Positions 63,172-64,000 of a stretch of DNA of 64,000 bases are shown in pieces. The translations under genes were made by a program, and so were the position numbers. The stretch's first letter is position 1. Every line of letters begins with the position of its first letter. The stretch is taken from the NCBI GenBank assembly GCA_001770855.1, contig MESE01000001.1:248001-312000 (forward strand), given 5' to 3'. This stretch comes from Burkholderiales bacterium RIFCSPLOWO2_02_FULL_57_36. Its GTDB lineage: Bacteria > Pseudomonadota > Gammaproteobacteria > Burkholderiales > Burkholderiaceae_D. Below the pieces are notes generated by a model, which worked only from the letters and a program-made list of their open reading frames with translations, was not told the origin of the DNA and searched no databases.

Positions 63172-64000
63172 TCAACGTAGCGTGGTATCGGGCCCTCCTT
63201 GCTCATAGATACCGGGAATCCCCTCAGGCCGGGTCTTGAATCGCTTGTGCGTCCAGAAGTATTCTGCAGGCGCTTCCAGCACCCGGGCTTCGATAAATTC
63301 ATTCATGCGCCGCGTCGCCGCCACGATGTCATCGCCAGGGAAATTGTCCCATGCAGGATAAAAGGTTACTTTCCATCCGCGATAATTCGGCAGGAAAGTA
63401 CCTATTACCGGAATGACCTTCGCATTTACCGCGGCAGCAATGCGCGCCGGCGCGGTCAGCGTTGCTGCCGGGGTTCCGAAAAACGGCACGAACGCAGCAT
63501 CCTTGGCGCCAAAATCCATGTCCGGCAACATGAAGAACGGCAAACCTTCCCGCATTGCGCGGATAATCGGCTTGACGCCTTCCGCTCGAGAAAGCAGCTT
63601 TACCGGATGAAAGCGGGTACGGCCGTCACGCAAGGCTTTATCGAATATCAAATTGCGCTGGCTGGTATAGATCGAACACGCCGGCGATTCCAGCACCAGC
63701 GCCACACCGGCGACGTCGAGGCAGACGAAATGAGGGCACAGCAGGATGGTCGGTCCAGACATGATTGCATCGACCGGGACGCGCGGCTCGACCACGATCA
63801 GTTTTCTCAATCGCGCTTCCGGCGCCCACCACAAGATGCTGCGTTCCAGAACGCTGCGCGCATATGCTTGAAAGTGCTCCCTGGCTAATGCAAGACGCTG
63901 CGATTCGGACAGATCGGGAAGGCACAAGCGCAAATTGGTCAGCGTAATGTGCCGCCGTGAGCGGAGCACCATGAACAACAAGCTGCCAACCAGCTTCCCC
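63172..64000 (-). CDS. LpxL/HtrB-family lipid A acyltransferase (partial, 5' end outside window)
   Basis: At least 276 residues of a late lipid A acyltransferase of the inner membrane. The frame stays open through the window edge (upstream codons read GKLVGSLLFMVL), so the start is not included; a TTG at 63981 is internal. The catalytic motif is LLCPHFVCLDVAG (HX4D), with MLPDMDFGAKDAAFVPFFG and TAPARIAAAVNAKVIPV further on. These enzymes add secondary acyl chains to Kdo2-lipid IVA. Which chain cannot be told. The gene ends two bases from the stop of the giant signalling gene. Confidence 0.9.
   Translation of the reverse strand, partial: GKLVGSLLFMVLRSRRHITLTNLRLCLPDLSESQRLALAREHFQAYARSVLERSILWWAPEARLRKLIVVEPRVPVDAIMSGPTILLCPHFVCLDVAGVALVLESPACSIYTSQRNLIFDKALRDGRTRFHPVKLLSRAEGVKPIIRAMREGLPFFMLPDMDFGAKDAAFVPFFGTPAATLTAPARIAAAVNAKVIPVIGTFLPNYRGWKVTFYPAWDNFPGDDIVAATRRMNEFIEARVLEAPAEYFWTHKRFKTRPEGIPGIYEQGGPDTTLR

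Overview
The window is a gene-dense stretch (about 55% GC by eye) of a Gram-negative chromosome. It encodes an outer-membrane TonB receptor, a complete type II secretion operon, an Mla-type lipid transporter and lipid A acyltransferase. Gene blocks such as birA-coaX-SPOR, argB-HAD nucleotidase-slmA, gpmA-envC-ctpA, grxC-secB-gpsA and hslVU near dksA-cobW-zur-xerC-DUF484-dapF point to Betaproteobacteria, order Burkholderiales, most likely Oxalobacteraceae. The family assignment is inferred from protein character and gene order recalled from memory; no search was run. No rRNA, tRNA, CRISPR array, prophage or insertion sequence was recognised.

Layout. 1-5.9 kb: an M48 membrane protease, a Coa1-like membrane protein, a periplasmic DsrE protein, a TlpA-type thioredoxin, a PhaC-like alpha/beta hydrolase and a histidine phosphatase. 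5.9-12 kb: a lipoate/cell-wall block (lipA, lipB, DUF493, D-amino-acid transaminase, dacA), split by a LysR regulator with divergent DUF2917 and DUF3291 genes. 12-17.7 kb: a hydrolase, a [2Fe-2S] ferredoxin, a VanZ-like protein and an MCE/Mla-type ABC transporter whose permease carries a fused STAS domain. 17.8-20.1 kb: birA, coaX, SPOR protein. 20.1-21.2 kb: a tandem 10-bp repeat and an ECF sigma factor with a small zinc-finger protein. 21.3-30.2 kb: argB, nucleotidase, slmA, two DMT transporters, a MoeB/ThiF enzyme, ctpA, envC and gpmA. 30.3-33.5 kb: rhodanese, grxC, secB, an SH3-like protein, gpsA and a cupin. 33.9-45.6 kb: the T2SS operon in the order G-H-I-J-K-L-M-N-D-E-F-C. 45.7-49.4 kb: hslVU with a candidate heat-shock promoter, and a duplicated STAS-module protein. 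49.5-55.1 kb: a probable zinc-homeostasis cluster (TonB receptor, small membrane protein, unusual DksA, CobW GTPase, Zur-like regulator). 55.2-64 kb: xerC, DUF484, dapF, a 1672-residue kinase-like/ATPase/GAF/GGDEF protein, and an LpxL-type acyltransferase cut by the window end.

Most interesting points: (1) the same palindrome, TTGCAA-N5-TTGCA, lies upstream of both the zur-cobW genes and the TonB-receptor pair, suggesting a local Zur regulon; (2) the very large signalling protein joins a kinase-like domain with a DFD in place of DFG to an ATPase/helical scaffold and a diguanylate cyclase with intact GGEEM and I-site; (3) DksA carries a histone-H1-like Lys/Ala/Pro-rich tail and has lost three of the four zinc cysteines; (4) a protein beside hslV is an internal tandem duplication of a helical + STAS module; (5) GspC has a proline/glutamine-rich tail instead of a PDZ domain.
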